DNA of 6,866 nucleotides, from contig DPKY01000244.1 in NCBI GenBank assembly GCA_003542275.1, positions 1 through 6,866 of the forward strand. The letters are read 5' to 3'. This DNA comes from Methylococcaceae bacterium. Its GTDB lineage: Bacteria; Pseudomonadota; Gammaproteobacteria; Methylococcales; Methylomonadaceae. The notes beneath the pieces are model-generated. The model made no database searches. It saw only the letters and a list, made by a program, of their open reading frames with translations, and was not told the origin of the DNA. The translations under genes were made by a program, and so were the position numbers. Each line of letters opens with the position of its first letter. Position 1 is the first letter of the stretch. Shown one piece after another: positions 6,528 through 6,866 of this stretch.

Positions 6528-6818
6528 CTAAGCCGCGTCGTGGTGTTGTTTTTTATTTTTCCATTTTGAATAGAAATACGCGCTGCTGGAGATAACGCCT
6601 GTCACTGTGGCGATACCCGCAACAATCGGGGCGACGGTGACAATGAGTGGCTCTGAAGCAAGACCAAGCGCAACACCGATGGCATAAAATCCACTCGGCT
6701 CCGCATAAGTGGCACCAATCCCAACGACGGCAGAAATAATCGTTGCTGTCATTGCAATGTCTTCAGCACGTTTAGCGACTTTTTCGTGTGTTTTTTCTGT
6801 TTGCTCTTGATTTTGCAT
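6528..6818 (-). CDS. Small membrane protein with two hydrophobic segments, function unknown
   Basis: I do not recognise this 96-aa protein. Its charged N-terminus (1-20, rich in E, K, Q and R) looks helical. Two hydrophobic stretches follow, about 21-39 and 43-83; the second is long enough for one long or two short membrane spans broken by E56-P57 and P64. The segments are rich in Gly, Ala, Ser and Val with GxxxG-like spacing (GVALGLAS), which favours tight helix packing. The C-terminus is basic (KWKNKKQHH, 85-93). There is no cysteine and no signal peptidase site. Small size, glycine-rich spans and charged tails resemble holin-like or small stress/toxin-type membrane proteins, but nothing identifies a family. 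The ATG at 6818 is the first possible start, since an in-frame TAA lies at 6824-6822. No clear Shine-Dalgarno precedes it in an AT-rich stretch, so its translation start is the least certain here. Confidence 0.7.
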   Translation of the reverse strand: MQNQEQTEKTHEKVAKRAEDIAMTATIISAVVGIGATYAEPSGFYAIGVALGLASEPLIVTVAPIVAGIATVTGVISSSAYFYSKWKNKKQHHDAA

Positions 6819-6866
6819 AAATTATTTTTGTAACATTTTTAAACAATCACACGCTGTGCAATTTCA

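Overview
The window looks like chromosomal DNA from a gammaproteobacterium, or less likely a betaproteobacterium. The evidence is close, collinear similarity, judged from memory, of three core proteins (Mfd, SerC, PurD) to their E. coli counterparts, together with moderate, slightly AT-leaning base composition. I cannot name the genus. I saw no tRNA, rRNA, insertion sequence, CRISPR array or phage gene.

Layout. (1) Positions 1-2882, minus strand: the N-terminal 960 codons of mfd, the transcription-repair coupling factor; its 3' end lies outside the window. (2) Positions 2883-3004: a short divergent intergenic region with a self-complementary ATTATAAT that offers a -10 box to both strands. (3) Positions 3005-5414, plus strand: serC (phosphoserine aminotransferase) and purD (GAR synthetase), 52 nt apart and probably one transcript. 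(4) Positions 5440-5481: a long-stemmed terminator in the convergent gap. (5) Positions 5495-6818, minus strand: three small accessory genes. In transcription order they are a 96-aa protein with two probable membrane segments, a zinc-ribbon plus DUF805 membrane protein, and a secreted protein made of five TDSSGNR-type tandem repeats.

How they fit together. mfd is DNA-repair housekeeping. SerC serves serine (hence glycine) synthesis and can serve PLP synthesis, while PurD consumes glycine in purine synthesis, so the serC-purD pair makes metabolic sense. The three small minus-strand genes all look envelope-located. The last two are 29 nt apart and very likely co-transcribed; their function is unknown. 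They are the most lineage-specific part of the window. I found no convincing evidence of a large new system here. The repeat protein and its zinc-ribbon/DUF805 neighbour are the best candidates for something undescribed.
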